A stretch of DNA of 64,000 nt from assembly GCA_019217005.1 (NCBI GenBank), contig JAHBNG010000073.1, forward strand, positions 1 to 64,000. The letters run 5' to 3'. The translations under genes were made by a program, and so were the position numbers. The notes beneath the pieces are model-generated. The model worked only from the letters and a program-made list of their open reading frames with translations, did not search any database and was not told the origin of the DNA. The DNA comes from Chloroflexi bacterium TSY. GTDB lineage: Bacteria > Chloroflexota > Anaerolineae > Caldilineales > Caldilineaceae. Shown here in pieces: positions 1 to 13,483 of the stretch. The first letter of the stretch is position 1. The number at the start of each line of letters is the position of its first letter.

Positions 1-3513
<3,513 letters not shown>

Positions 3514-3518
3514 TTATA

Positions 3519-5023
3519 CTTTACTTTCTGGTAAAGGCTTGAGTGACAAAGGGCAAACCGAAAGGGGCGGAAAAAAGAATCCACCCTGAAAAAACGGGAT
3601 AAAATGTAAAAATAGTGCTCGGCTAGTTTAAGCAGCGGCATTGAGGCGGCGATGAGCGAGAACGCCTTTAGGTAAATGGTGTGAAACCGAGGCCTTTTTC
3701 CGAAAGTCAGGGTCGAGTTGGTCAGGAGTTGGAAAAGAGCACTCGAGAGAACACGGCGCAGCCTGCCGGGAGTGGATTGAGGCTCTCGATCCCAGTAGCC
3801 AGTCGGTATGGGAGGAAGAGAAGCGGCTAAATGGGAAAGAAGATTGCCAGCAAGCAGCCCCAGTTCAGGTAAGCGGAAACAAGCCTCATCGGCATGAACA
3901 AATTGACGATGTAAGCCAATCATCTGCTTGGAAGCCAAGGGGGGGATGTTCAACAGGCCAGCGTTCCAGGTAGACAAGATAAATGGTTTCAGGCTGCAAA
4001 GTCATAACGGTCGCCAAAACCAAAGGTGTGTTGTAGGCCGGATCCTGAATGACGTAAATCGAGTAGGTACGGTTGGCTGTATCCACCTTGGTTGTTCTGG
4101 GGACGAGATTGTGCCATGCTTGATAGCAAATCAGGCGACCACTATAGAGAAAGCGACCAGACGAGTCCGGAGTTGTAGCCTCGAGTCGCTTTCCCTTATA
4201 GCTGCGAGAGAGCGGACGCACAATATCACCATATTCAGGTGGTCTGCCTTTTTCTTTGCGTTTGGGGAACTCATTGCGGCGCACTGTGCAGTTAATGGCT
4301 TCCCGCAGGACAAATCGGTCTATGCCGCTTTCTAGCATTTCTCTGATTGTAAACCCGGCATCGACCACCGCCACTTCGTCTGACTCCAGTGATTTCTTCG
4401 TCTCTGTCAGCAGCTTTTTCCGAAACTCACTTTCCTTTGTTCCAACCGTGCATCTCATGATTGCCTTGAGCAGTGGCACTCGCTTCCCGCCTATCTCCCC
4501 CCGAGCTTATCATCACTCCAAAGATGAGCGCGGGCAATGCCCGACGAGCCGTTGAGTTATAGAGTCGGTTCACTTTCCCTTGCAGCTTCGGTCGCCAGAA
4601 CCCTGTGATATCTATGCTTTTCACTCGGTACCCTTCTAACTTTTTTGCCTCCCATTCCCCTTTCCACTCCACTTCTTCTTGCCACGACCCCAGCAGACTT
4701 GTGATATCCCATGATCCATATCGAAAGCTCCACCAGCTTCGCCGGAGCTCCTCATCTTCAAACCCGCTTTCTTTCAATGCGCTATGGATTGCTCCTCGAC
4801 TTTTCAGAAACGACCCATTCAGCATTGCCCACATCAGACGCATTACATTTACGTTTGTTCCCATCGGCGTTACTTGCAATACATTCATCAGTACTGCTAT
4901 AGTTATTTCTGGCGCGGTTAGCATTCCTTCCTCCTTTTTGGGTTCTCTACCTTTAGGATGAACTGCTAACCGCTTTTTGTCACATTTCTCACCTCATCTC
5001 TTTTCTTTTACCAGAAAGTAAAG
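3519..5023 (-). mobile_element. IS4/IS701-like element nested in the ISAzo13 copy
   Basis: This 1505-bp element has the inverted ends CTTTACTTTCTGGTAAA. It sits in the left end of the ISAzo13 element, flanked by TTATA (3514-3518) and TTCTA (5024-5028), a 5-bp duplication with one mismatch. The uninterrupted ISAzo13 copy at 57010 reads straight through this site, which proves the insertion. A second copy lies at 45435-46938 with a perfect TTATC duplication. The transposase motif [11 protein letters not shown] resembles the Y-R-E region of IS4/IS701-type DDE transposases, but the exact family is not certain. Confidence 0.8.
3610..4924 (-). pseudogene. DDE transposase of the nested IS, frameshifted
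   Basis: The protein starts at 4924 (MLTAPEITIAVLMNVLQVTP). It continues through DITGFWRPKLQGKVNRLYNS and, in another frame, LLKAIMRC..EVAVVDAGFTIREML (catalytic Asp region) to [15 protein letters not shown] third frame gives [20 protein letters not shown]. Two breaks are visible: a six-G run near 4497 where the sister copy has five, and a seven-C run near 3943 where six would keep frame. The sister copy at 45534-46820 has different breaks, so the parent element was intact and these lesions arose later, or are sequencing errors in homopolymers. Its job would be cut-and-paste transposition of its own IS. Confidence 0.75.
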
Positions 5024-5028
5024 TTCTA

Positions 5029-6232
5029 CGCGAACGAGAGAATGGAGAGGGGGAATAAGGACAAACCATTTTTCTAAACCAGGTAAACGTTGGAAGCGTT
5101 GTTCCAAACGGTCCATCTCTTTCTGAGTGAGTTTGACGCCGGTCTCATAAAGAGTGGAATTCAGGTGAACGAAGGGTTGTAGTTGGTTAAAGCGAAAAGA
5201 ACGGGCAAAATTGAGAACAGTCTCAAGAGAATCGAGAAGAGAACCGTTCCAGTGTTTTTCAAGATGGCCCCAAACCCGTTCGATGGGGTTGTATTTACTG
5301 TGATAAGGAGGGTAGCAGGCGAGCTGAATAGAGAGACGATAGTGCTCAACAAACTGAGTGAGACGATACATAAACTGAGTCCGACGGGTATGATTTTCGG
5401 GACCATTGTCCTGATTGATCACGAGGGTCTTGACGTGAGGAAAGTGTTCACGTACGCTTTCCCAAAATCAATCAGGCAGTCGACAATACAGTCACTCGTC
5501 ACTTTCGACTGAGTCAAGTAAAGAAAGAGTTCCTTGGTTGAAGGGAGGTAAATGCCAAAAGGAGTGACTTTCTCGGTCTTCTTATCTTGAAAGTCATGAT
5601 CGAGCGCTTTGACAACCACTCGACTTATCCCTTCTCTCGAGAAACGGTCAAGTAAAATCGTCGCTTTGGCATCCCAAGAGGCGCAGAACCGTCTCGTCTG
5701 CATCCGCTTCTTGATTGATCTGATGAATTCTATCAAAGATCGCATCGGTCTCTGGGATCTTTTCACTGGTTGACTTTTTTGACCCGGTTTGAGCCATAGC
5801 CTAACTCATTGAGCTTCAAGCGGATGGCCTCTTCGCCAGGCAATTCCTCATCTGTGTATCCTTTCTGCTCGATGAGCTGGGTACGCATTTCGGCGGCGGT
5901 TAGTCGAGTGTACAATTGGGGGTTCGAAGGTGGGATCGGTCTGGCTGAATTGATCGGCGATTTCAACCATATCGGCCAGTAAAGTGGGGATATGGTCTTC
6001 GGCTTTTGCGACCACGTCGGTGGCTTTGGTCGACATAACAGAAGCCGCCTTCTAGTTCTTCCAGGGCTTTGGCTATCGTCGCCCGATTCCAGCCCAACTC
6101 TCGTTCTGCTTTCGTCGGACTCCCTTCGCATATCGTTTTGACCGTTTGGGCCATGAAGTGCCTTCTTTCGTATCCACTTAACATGGCCTTCGTCTCTTTC
6201 AAGACTTCAACCATTTCTGGCGAGATTGTCAT
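5029..6232 (-). pseudogene. ISAzo13-family transposase, frameshifted, copy 1
   Basis: The start is MTISPEMVEVLKETKAMLSG at 6232 and an N-terminal DNA-binding segment has GWNRATIAKALEEL. The DDE domain is spread over several frames: KALDHDFQDKKTEKVTPFGI (first Asp region), INQDNGPEN (second Asp) and YNPIERVWGHLEKHWNG (Glu). Compared with the copy at 57017-58232 it lacks single bases in T runs near 5761-5775 and two bases near 5678. Both copies share a break near 5465 at TTTTGGGAAAG, where one more T would join the frames. The 3' end, near 5030, lies next to the nested IS. Confidence 0.75.
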
Positions 6233-6296
6233 TTTTGCTCCTTTTGGAGAGCTAGTTTAACACCTTCTCGCGTATATTTTATTTTTTGGATTGGCC

Positions 6297-6918
6297 TAAT
6301 CTGCTTGCCCTCCTTCTCTAGGGGCACAGGACAGTCCATGAAATAACGGTCGCCATTCAGCTCAACACTCGTGATGTAGCAAAAGGGCTGCTCTTCCAAA
6401 TCCGACCATTTGAGTGGTTGCGTGTGGTCATGTCCGTCTTTGGTGATGTAGATTTCAAAGTAGCGAGTGGAGTGAGGGGCCGTGGCATGATAGACAAACT
6501 CGAATGTACCATCGGCTTCGGGTGCAACGATTTGCGTCGGCCAATCGTCACGGGCCAAGTTTAGACCGCGATGGCTTTCTTTGCCACCGCTACAGAGCTG
6601 CCCATCGGGGATGATCGCGCGGTGGCGGTCGTTGGCATCCATGCGGTTGACGCCATTCCAGTCGTAAAATTGTTGTGTTCCAGCTTCGGCAACTGCCGCC
6701 TTGCACGCATCAGATTGGGGATTATCTGGCCCCTCCAAAAAGCAATAATATTCCCGGCTCAACGGCACGCGGAAAGAACCGTGAGCTTGCAGCCGCTGGA
6801 CAATTAACATGGATCCAAGCACGAGCAGCAGCACACAGAAGATGGGAATACGAAACGTTCTGTATAATTGGCTCATGGTGGACCACGTTTGCCACAAAAG
6901 ATTGCATGTTCTTGTCAT
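6297..6918 (-). pseudogene. Multimodular cellulase, 5' part: signal peptide and AA10 lytic polysaccharide monooxygenase
   Basis: This is the first exon-like fragment of the gene that continues at 3494. The start chosen is ATG 6918, because AGGAG lies six bases upstream; codons further upstream lack this. A hydrophobic signal segment (about residues 22-42) ends at QA, so the mature protein begins HGSFRVPLSREY with the copper-binding N-terminal histidine typical of AA10. The second copper histidine is in ATAPHSTRYFEIYI. Cys pairs such as YYCFLEG and CKAAV are present. The frame enters the IS after PLEKEGKQI and stops there, so the surviving product would be a truncated, secreted LPMO lacking its last strand. 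AA10 enzymes oxidatively cleave cellulose or chitin; fusion to GH9 and GH48 points to cellulose. Confidence 0.88.
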
Positions 6919-7333
6919 ACTCAACTCCTGTACACACGAAAAAATGGCTAAACTACGGTTGCCTTAATAACCGGAGCGTTATGAGGGGAAGCCATGCATA
7001 TACTGAGCACTACCATAAATCTAAATAAATCTGACCACTTTCAGTCGGGTAATGTGGCCGAATTTATCCAAATTAATAGGCGGGTGCGATCTCAGAAAGG
7101 CTGAGAAATGAGGTTTTAGGAGATTTCATGCGCTCTTTGGGAGCGCTCTCATCAATAACCGTAGTCTACCATCTATCCTGTTATGCTGGATGTACGGCAG
7201 AGATACTGATGTGATACCGATGAAAGACCGTATGGTATTGGGGCATTGGTCATCGTTTTGGTCGCTAGCTTCACTTGAAAGAGGTTGCTCTCTTGCCACT
7301 TGTCCCGCTGGAGACGGGACCTACGTTTAACTA
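6919..7333. other. Intergenic region upstream of the cellulase gene
   Basis: These 415 bases lie between the regulator stop and the cellulase start, both read leftward, so they hold the cellulase promoter region. The one clear element is the operator-like palindrome at 7138-7151. No small gene or clear -35/-10 pair could be assigned. Confidence 0.5.
7138..7151. promoter_or_regulatory. CelR/CebR-type operator candidate
   Basis: The sequence TGGGAGCGCTCTCA matches 13 of 14 positions of TGGGAGCGCTCCCA, the known operator of the actinobacterial LacI-family cellulase regulators CelR and CebR. It lies about 220 bp upstream of the AA10-GH9-GH48 start and just beyond the 3' end of a LacI-family gene. 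No second copy was seen elsewhere in the window. Confidence 0.6.
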
Positions 7334-8383
7334 TCAAAATTTCGATGACAGTGCACTAGATGCACGGACAATTAGCTCAGCGGGGAGATAGATCTGGTTC
7401 AGCTCTTTATCATGATTTGCGCTGATTTCCTTACGCTGTTGCTTTTTGTCAATGATTGCAAATAGTTTTTCGACTGCCATCATGCCACTTTGGCGTACAG
7501 GCTGTCGCATTGTTGTCAGGGCAGGCGTGACAGAGGTCGCCTCGACTGAGTCATCGTATCCTACGATGGCAATCTCTTGAGGCACTCGCACGCCTGACTC
7601 CTTTAATGCATCAATTGCTCCTACTGCCATGCTGTCCGAAGCAGCGAAGACGGCGTCTACCTTCTGTTCGAGCAGTTGCAGCATCACATTGAATCCGCTC
7701 TGTTTGGTGAAATCACCATACCCGATCAAGAATTCATCGACCTCGTAGCCGTGCATGACTAACGCCTGTTTGTAACCAACCAACCGATCAAGTGCGGCGC
7801 GGTTCTTCATGTGGCCCGTAATTGTACCAATTCGTCTATACCCTAGCTCAATCAGATGGGTCACGGCGGTCTCTGCACCCCTTACGTTGTCCACATCGAT
7901 AAAAGGAACGGTCGGATTTTCGTGGCGACCAACCACAATGAAGGGAAGATTGTTTTCAGCTAGCAGATTGATAAATGGATCATCTGTGTAAGTTCCGCTG
8001 ACGATCAATCCGTCCAAAAGCTGATTTTGCAGAATGCGCCGCGTCAGTTTGGTTTCTTCACTTTTATCATGAAAGAGAAAGAGCGTAAGGGTCAAATCGA
8101 GCTGATTGGCACCTTCTGCCACGCCTTGGATCAGGCGCGGAAAGAAGGCATTGTCGAAAATGACTTCAGTAGGTTCGCCGATGACCAGCCCGATGATATT
8201 CGTGGATTGCCCGGCAAGCATCTGAGCAGCAGGGTGCGGTTGGTAGCCGGTTTCTTGGATGACTTTTTGGATGCGTTCTCGTACTTCAGGGCGAACGCTG
8301 GCCTGATTGCGCACGACGCGCGAAACAGTCGAACGGGACACACCCGCTAATTTTGCAACTTGTTCAAGAGTTAATTTGCTCAC
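7334..8383 (-). CDS. LacI-family transcriptional regulator, CelR/CebR-like
   Basis: A 349-residue protein with an N-terminal helix-turn-helix (TLEQVAKLAGVSRSTVSRVV) and hinge (ETGYQPHPAAQMLAG), followed by a periplasmic-binding-protein-like sugar sensor (GLVIGEP, DGLIVSG, DVDNVRGAE, DAVFAASDSMAVGA, VGYDDS). GTG 8383 is the likely start: it directly precedes SKLTLEQV, with AAGG seven bases upstream, while the longer frame starts in poor context. Segments such as YGDFTKQSG and DAVFAASD resemble CelR/CebR cellobiose-responsive repressors, and a CelR-like operator lies downstream, before the cellulase gene. I infer control of the cellulase gene; control of the sialidase-like gene upstream is an alternative. 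Confidence 0.88.
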   Translation of the reverse strand: MSKLTLEQVAKLAGVSRSTVSRVVRNQASVRPEVRERIQKVIQETGYQPHPAAQMLAGQSTNIIGLVIGEPTEVIFDNAFFPRLIQGVAEGANQLDLTLTLFLFHDKSEETKLTRRILQNQLLDGLIVSGTYTDDPFINLLAENNLPFIVVGRHENPTVPFIDVDNVRGAETAVTHLIELGYRRIGTITGHMKNRAALDRLVGYKQALVMHGYEVDEFLIGYGDFTKQSGFNVMLQLLEQKVDAVFAASDSMAVGAIDALKESGVRVPQEIAIVGYDDSVEATSVTPALTTMRQPVRQSGMMAVEKLFAIIDKKQQRKEISANHDKELNQIYLPAELIVRASSALSSKF

Positions 8384-8508
8384 GGAAAACCTTGCAAAAT
8401 GAACTGACCAAGAAAGCGGCTTCGCCGCAGCCATCAGCTGTCAGCTATCAGCCAGGAATTGGCAACGCTATATGACTGATTTTTATGAATACCTATACCA
8501 TAAAAAAT

Positions 8509-8582
8509 CTATCCGCAAAGTGGTTGTGAGCTCAACCATCTTCACGGGTGAGAATGCATCGTCACAGAACTTTTCGGGCAAG
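8509..8582 (+). repeat. 74-bp fold-back repeat, copy 1
   Basis: This unit begins CTATCCGCAAAGTGGTTGTG and ends GTCACAGAACTTTTCGGGCA, with ends that are imperfect inverted repeats of one another. Related units lie at 30925-30998 (+), 54040-54113 (-) and 56199-56271 (-). It sits just beyond the stop codon of the sialidase-like gene. Confidence 0.7.
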
Positions 8583-8584
8583 CA

Positions 8585-10180
8585 CTAAGTTGTAATATCT
8601 TCTGGTTCAATATAGACGCCGACCAGATGGCTCTTATTGGGTCGATCACCATAGTTTGTATAATCGACAAAGAATATTCGACCATCTTCCAGAAGAATCC
8701 ATGAGGAGTATCCGTGGTCCGGGTTTGGTTTCTGGCTGGGATGATTGCCATGAATCTGAATGATTCGGTCGCGCTGATATTGATCTGACCATTGCCCATC
8801 CGCGGCAGACCAGGACCAGCTGATGTTGTCCAATGCTGGATTGTTCACTTTGTATGAGACCTTACGCCAGAAACTTTGCCCCGTATCGCTGAATTGACCA
8901 AATTGGGTCCGCCGCAGTGGATCTCCACCACGAAAATCAGAGGCTGGCGTTTCTTCACGGAAGACACAGCGATTCAACAGCAACTCACCATCTACTTCCA
9001 CCCGGAACCATCCTCGCCTATGATGCAGACGAACAGTACGGTAGCGCGTGAGATCAACCTGTTGGCGGATATGTCCTCCTCCACGTCGGACGGCAATTTC
9101 ATGGGGTGAGAGAGTGACGATTTGGCCAACTCGTGAAATAGACAGAAAGGCCACTTCCACATTGGCTGCGGCGGAAATTTTTACTTCTGCCTCAAAGATG
9201 ACCTCACTAAAATTGGATTCCGGCGGCAGCAAGGTGTAGCGACATTCGTGCTCGATCTGGTTGTGAATGATGAGAGCTTCGTCCGCCAATTGGGCCTTAT
9301 ATTTGCGCCGCGGTCCACCAAGCTGCCAAGTACCGGCCTCGGCGTCTAGATCCCCCACCCATGCATAGCAGCCCAGACCGCCATTCATATGGCGTCCTGT
9401 CACCATACAGCGTCCATCTGGTAATTGCTTAACATATGGTCGGTGCAATCCAAAGGGCATGATCTGTGGCTCTGACCATGTGTGTCCACAATCATCCGAA
9501 AACGCCACCAGGCACGGAATGCCGCCTGAGTGATTCTCGCGCATGACGCAGACCAGCCGCTTGCCTTCATCAAGAATCGCAATTGCGCCCTCGCAGAAGC
9601 GGTGATATCCATTGTGCGCAATCGTGCTGCGTTCAGACCAGCTTTTGCCGCCATCCGTCGAAACCCAAAGCACGTCAGCAAATTCTTGGGTCTCGCCACG
9701 CATGAGGTGGGTTGCGACTCCAAGCGTGCCGTCGGGCAGATCAATGATGCGGTCTGGTTCAAAACCAAGAATACCGTTGTCATGCTGAGCTGTCCAAGTA
9801 TCACCTTCGTCTTCGCTCCAGTATAACCAGTTGCCCGGAGGCTGGTCTTCATGAAAGTGGGTATCGTCGTCGTGGTCGCAGATGACCACTAGTCTGCCAT
9901 CTCTAAGATAACTCAAACGAGGCGTGACCAATCGTTCATCGCCTTGGGTCAAGTCGGCTTCATCGATCTCGCGATGCTTGAACCAAGTGTGACCACCATC
10001 GTCGCTGGCCAAGAGGGTAAGAATTTGATTCTTCTGAGACCAATGTGAATCGGTATCGCTGTAGATGAGCATCATGCGGCCTGATGGGAGTTGTACGATG
10101 TCGGGGTTTTTGGTAAAGCGATCAAAGCTGCGCCAGATGTCAAAAACTTTGTGGTTGATTGAACGAGTGTGAATATACAT
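8585..10180 (-). CDS. Sialidase-like BNR/Asp-box protein
   Basis: A 531-residue protein with repeated Asp-box motifs of a six-bladed sialidase-type propeller: SDDGGHTW, SEDEGDTW, STDGGKSW and SDDCGHTW. A C-terminal beta-rich domain of about 200 residues (from about residue 300) follows and may be a lectin-like or concanavalin-like module. No signal peptide is visible, so it may be cytoplasmic or exported by another route. The classical FRIP motif and arginine triad are not obvious, so substrate and activity (sialidase, other glycosidase or lyase) are open. It lies between a LacI regulator and a divergent secreted protein, within a region containing a true GH33 sialidase, a BNR_4-like protein and two sulfatases. 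Confidence 0.8.
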   Translation of the reverse strand: MYIHTRSINHKVFDIWRSFDRFTKNPDIVQLPSGRMMLIYSDTDSHWSQKNQILTLLASDDGGHTWFKHREIDEADLTQGDERLVTPRLSYLRDGRLVVICDHDDDTHFHEDQPPGNWLYWSEDEGDTWTAQHDNGILGFEPDRIIDLPDGTLGVATHLMRGETQEFADVLWVSTDGGKSWSERSTIAHNGYHRFCEGAIAILDEGKRLVCVMRENHSGGIPCLVAFSDDCGHTWSEPQIMPFGLHRPYVKQLPDGRCMVTGRHMNGGLGCYAWVGDLDAEAGTWQLGGPRRKYKAQLADEALIIHNQIEHECRYTLLPPESNFSEVIFEAEVKISAAANVEVAFLSISRVGQIVTLSPHEIAVRRGGGHIRQQVDLTRYRTVRLHHRRGWFRVEVDGELLLNRCVFREETPASDFRGGDPLRRTQFGQFSDTGQSFWRKVSYKVNNPALDNISWSWSAADGQWSDQYQRDRIIQIHGNHPSQKPNPDHGYSSWILLEDGRIFFVDYTNYGDRPNKSHLVGVYIEPEDITT

Positions 10181-10822
10181 ATTCGTTAGGGTTCCTTTGG
10201 TGTTCGCCCATTGCTGTGTGATTCAGTACTTGTCAAAGAATAATCCTGATATACATTCCTTCGAAGACTCAAGACAAGCCTGCGCTTCGATTGCGAAGTA
10301 TACCATTAGACTTTACCTGCGCAATAAAGTAAAACCAAGAAAGTATTTGGACACAGATTTCTAGGATTTTCAGGATTTTATCCGCGTTTATCCGTGAAAA
10401 TCCGCGTCCTATTTCTAATTTCTTTCTTGGAATCACTAATTATCCGTTCGTTCCACATGTCCTTATCACCCGAACGTATGGAGAGAGATTACATTGAGTC
10501 GAAAGTTTGAAAATATACGTTTGGACTTGTGAGACTGCGCCTCGTAAACCTCTGTTTCACCTCTTGTCAACGTATATATTCTACCGACAACAAACAAAGA
10601 CCTGTCGTACCAGGCGCGAGTTTAAGGGGGATATCAATCGCGTATGATGAGTCATTATTCCACCAACCACGTATGATGGTTTTCAGCTAAGATTCGAGCG
10701 CTTCCAGAAAAACAGATTCGTTACGTTTAGCGCTTCCCCTGGAAGATTCTTACGCTGTCTGTCAAGCCACTATCTTGCACAAAGGCAATGGGACAAGCGC
10801 TAAAAAGGGAAAGGCAAAAAAT
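10181..10822. other. Divergent intergenic region with a small inverted-repeat segment
   Basis: This 640-base gap separates two divergent genes and should hold both promoters. A segment at about 10334-10433 is bounded by CCAAGAAAG and its complement CTTTCTTGG and contains the near-repeats ATTTTCAGGATTTTATCCGCG and ATCCGTGAAAATCCGCG, resembling a small dispersed element. No gene is supported. Confidence 0.4.
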
Positions 10823-11833
10823 ATGAGCATTTCGCCAAAAGTGGTCATACGGGTTATTTTATCATCTGTTCTAACCTGTTATATTTTTCTGTATGCATAC
10901 CAAGGTATGTACGCTCGCAAGGAGGTTGTATTACCGCTCCAAGGGGTAAACCGGATATCATCACCATTTGATTCACCCTTGCCAACACCAACCGAGCCAC
11001 CGCCTGATTCACCCTTGCCAACGCCGACCGAACCACCGCCAACGCCAACTGAGCCAACGCCGACACCGACCGAACCACCGCCAACGCCAACTGAGCCACC
11101 ACCAACGCCAACCGAGCCGCCACCGACGCCAACCGAGCCATCACCAACACCCACATCTGCTGTAGAAGGCAAAGGGAAGGCCTTCGGGCGAATTGAAAGT
11201 CTGCCGTCTGGTCTGATTGGCAACTGGATCATCAACGGCGTCAACTACCAATCGACCAATCAAACTGTGCTTCGACAACGATTTGGGACCCTTGAAAAAG
11301 GAAGTTGTGTACTTGTGCGATACTCCGAAGCAACTATACCCTTTACGGCAACCAGAATTCGAGGAATGCCGGACCGCACCTGTGGTAGTGATTCAACAGA
11401 ACGTAAGGCAATTGGCATTGTGTATCATCTGCCCGATGACCTGATTGGACGATGGGCGATCGGTCGCGCTTTATACATGACCGATGCCGATACACAGTTC
11501 ATCCAAAAACGGGGGGAATTTGCCTTTGGTGTTTGCGTAGAGGTTCGTTATCCAACGAATGTCACTTTGCCCACGGCTACTCGAATTCGAACAGTACCAA
11601 AGAGCCAGTGTGGTCCAGATACCGAAGGGGTAGATGAAGGGAAAATTGTACGTTATCCGCGTGAGTTGACGGGTGTGTGGGTCATCGGGAAAACACCCTA
11701 CATAGCAACCACTGAAACTGTATTTCAACAGGAAGCAGAGTCATTTGATGTCGGCGTTCACGTCAATGTCAAATATTATGTAGGTCCTCATGGGCAACGT
11801 ATCGCTACCAGTATTATATCGACAGGCGATTGA
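10823..11833 (+). CDS. Secreted or anchored protein with TPTEPP linker and three DUF5666-like repeats
   Basis: A 336-residue protein starting at ATG 10823, chosen because AAAGG lies upstream and the N-terminal hydrophobic segment (VVIRVILSSVLTCYIFLYAY) then sits at residues 6-25. A Pro/Thr/Glu linker (about residues 50-110) leads to three tandem units of about 65-70 residues. These begin GRIESLPSGLIGNWIINGVN, GIVYHLPDDLIGRWAIGRAL and GKIVRYPRELTGVWVIGKTP, and each ends in a basic T-A-TRIR or ATSI segment. The pattern resembles small DUF5666-like beta domains. It is probably an extracellular protein tethered by its N-terminus; function is not known. The linker style matches the cellulase linkers. 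Confidence 0.7.
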   Translation: MSISPKVVIRVILSSVLTCYIFLYAYQGMYARKEVVLPLQGVNRISSPFDSPLPTPTEPPPDSPLPTPTEPPPTPTEPTPTPTEPPPTPTEPPPTPTEPPPTPTEPSPTPTSAVEGKGKAFGRIESLPSGLIGNWIINGVNYQSTNQTVLRQRFGTLEKGSCVLVRYSEATIPFTATRIRGMPDRTCGSDSTERKAIGIVYHLPDDLIGRWAIGRALYMTDADTQFIQKRGEFAFGVCVEVRYPTNVTLPTATRIRTVPKSQCGPDTEGVDEGKIVRYPRELTGVWVIGKTPYIATTETVFQQEAESFDVGVHVNVKYYVGPHGQRIATSIISTGD

Positions 11834-12280
11834 TCATGCCCATCCAGAAAAGGTTTGTCCCATCTCTGCCCATTAAAGCTTGATGAGGCAAGATCTGGTA
11901 CAAACCATTCTGGGTCTTCGCGACAAAGTGTACAAGCGATGAATTCTCGTGGTGCGTCAAACGAGCCAGTACGCACCACGTATCACGTTGTCAAGTACAC
12001 TATCTCGCGTAGAGCAATTTCAAAATAGGCCGTTCCAGGTGACAGTCACTCCCGAATGCCCTGAAAGGGTTGATAAACTTTCGTTCTCGCACCGTCTCAA
12101 GTGACGGTCACCTTCCACTGCTCTCGCCTTTGCGGAAGGTGACCGTCACTTCACGACCCAGCGGGCGTGAACTTCCGCCGCAAAGCGGGAGATTTCGGGA
12201 GTGTCACCTGGCGCACGACTGTCCCGTTTCCAATTTGGAATTGTTGTCTCGCGTAGAGCCCCTATTCTATCGAAATTAAA
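11834..12280. other. Intergenic region holding a palindromic element
   Basis: About 450 bases between convergent genes. Most of it is the palindromic element at 12016-12246. No coding sequence is supported. Confidence 0.5.
12016..12246. repeat. Palindromic element flanked by 13-bp direct repeats, copy 1
   Basis: The element lies between two exact copies of TCTCGCGTAGAGC (12003-12015 and 12247-12259). Its ends are inverted (AATTTCAAAATAGGCC against CCAATTTGGAATTG). It contains nested inverted arms such as GGTGACAGTCACT, AGTGACGGTCACC and GGTGACCGTCACTT. A related element lies at 41101-41237, also between direct repeats (11 bp). It looks like a non-autonomous mobile element with long target duplications. 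Confidence 0.6.
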
Positions 12281-13333
12281 TCAATCAGTTAGCCAAGCCA
12301 AATCAAACTGCGCCAATCTCAGTTGCGCATAGCTATGTTCCTCACCACACTCATAGAGGCAGTGGAGCATGCCATCCGATGTCACTGCCAAATCAGAATA
12401 GGCCGACGGTCCTTCGTAGAGTACCTTGGCAACGGGCCAACTCTGACACTCATCGTAACTAAGTCGCACAGTCATCTTTTCGCGCGCCGTGCTTGCGGGG
12501 TTGGCAAAGAGGATACGATTTCGATCATGTCGTTGCTCATCAGTCAACCGCACGAGGCTGGCTTGGCAAATTGGTTCAAGTAGGGTTTCATCCCAACGAA
12601 ATTGGGAGAAGCTTTTGCCCTGATCGTGGCTCCACGCAACTGCACGCCATTTGCCGCCAACATAGTTGCGGCAATTGATGTAAACAGAACCGTCAACTAG
12701 CTCGACCACGGCACATTCGTTCGTTCCATCGTCAACAATCCCGCCGATTTGCCAGCTTATGCCATGATCATCGCTGTAGATTATGTGAGAATGGTAAGGA
12801 TCGCGCTGACGATCAAAGTATTTGCCAACCATATGATCACAGGGAATGACCAGCCGCCCATTTTGTAGCTGAATTCCGTGGGTCGGTCCTGTGGCATACC
12901 AAGTCCAGGATGGGTCTTTGACATCGTCCGTGATTTCGGTCGGTTCAGTCCAGGTGACACCATCATCTGTACTATGGGTAACCCAGACAGTACGCGGGGC
13001 TTTGCCTTGCGTAATGAGATTTTCGTCGCCATCGGCCAAATTCTTGCAGAAGGGAAGCCAAATCGTGCCAGTGTCTCGGTCGACCACAGGACAGGGATTG
13101 CCGCAAGTCATGCCTGATTCGGTTACGACGAGCTGCATGGGTTGCCAAGTGGCACCGTTATCAAAACTGCGTTTCAACACCAAGTCAATTTCACCAGCAT
13201 CGCCGCGCCCATGTTTGCGCCCTTCGGCAAAAGCGAACAGCGTACCATGGACAGAAACCGTCATGGCCGGTATGCGAAAGGTATGGTAAGTATCCTGACC
13301 ACTGGTAAAAAGGTTCCTCTGTTCCAATTTCAT
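12281..13333 (-). CDS. Exo-alpha-sialidase, GH33
   Basis: A 350-residue protein with the sialidase FRIP motif near the N-terminus (YHTFRIPAM) and Asp boxes SFDNGATW, STDDGVTW, SDDHGISW and SHDQGKSF. A likely arginine-triad member follows (TVRLSYDE), and the tyrosine nucleophile region is probably AYSDLAV. Length fits a minimal six-bladed GH33 domain without extra modules. No signal peptide is visible, so it may act on sialosides after import. The start ATG 13333 has GGAGAC upstream. It would release terminal sialic acid from glycans; neighbouring sulfatases and importers suggest use of sulfated, sialylated host or extracellular glycans. Confidence 0.88.
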   Translation of the reverse strand: MKLEQRNLFTSGQDTYHTFRIPAMTVSVHGTLFAFAEGRKHGRGDAGEIDLVLKRSFDNGATWQPMQLVVTESGMTCGNPCPVVDRDTGTIWLPFCKNLADGDENLITQGKAPRTVWVTHSTDDGVTWTEPTEITDDVKDPSWTWYATGPTHGIQLQNGRLVIPCDHMVGKYFDRQRDPYHSHIIYSDDHGISWQIGGIVDDGTNECAVVELVDGSVYINCRNYVGGKWRAVAWSHDQGKSFSQFRWDETLLEPICQASLVRLTDEQRHDRNRILFANPASTAREKMTVRLSYDECQSWPVAKVLYEGPSAYSDLAVTSDGMLHCLYECGEEHSYAQLRLAQFDLAWLTD

Positions 13334-13483
13334 GGTTGTCTCCAGGTTATAAAAAAATAGGTGACTACGCAGAGCTTTTCAGAGTATAATTGCATCATTT
13401 CCATCTATCCAACTTCCTGGCCTTATGGTAAAATAATGAATCGATTTGTTCGCAAAATATACCGCATGATGGAGGTCAAACCG

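Noticed and set aside
8874..9239. Plus-strand open frames across the sialidase-like gene
   Set aside because: The opposite strand carries a 531-residue protein with Asp boxes; the plus frames have no domain features.
10970..11155. Short tandem repeat resembling a CRISPR array or satellite
   Set aside because: The units are codons for a TPTEPP protein linker inside a secreted protein; there are no unique spacers.
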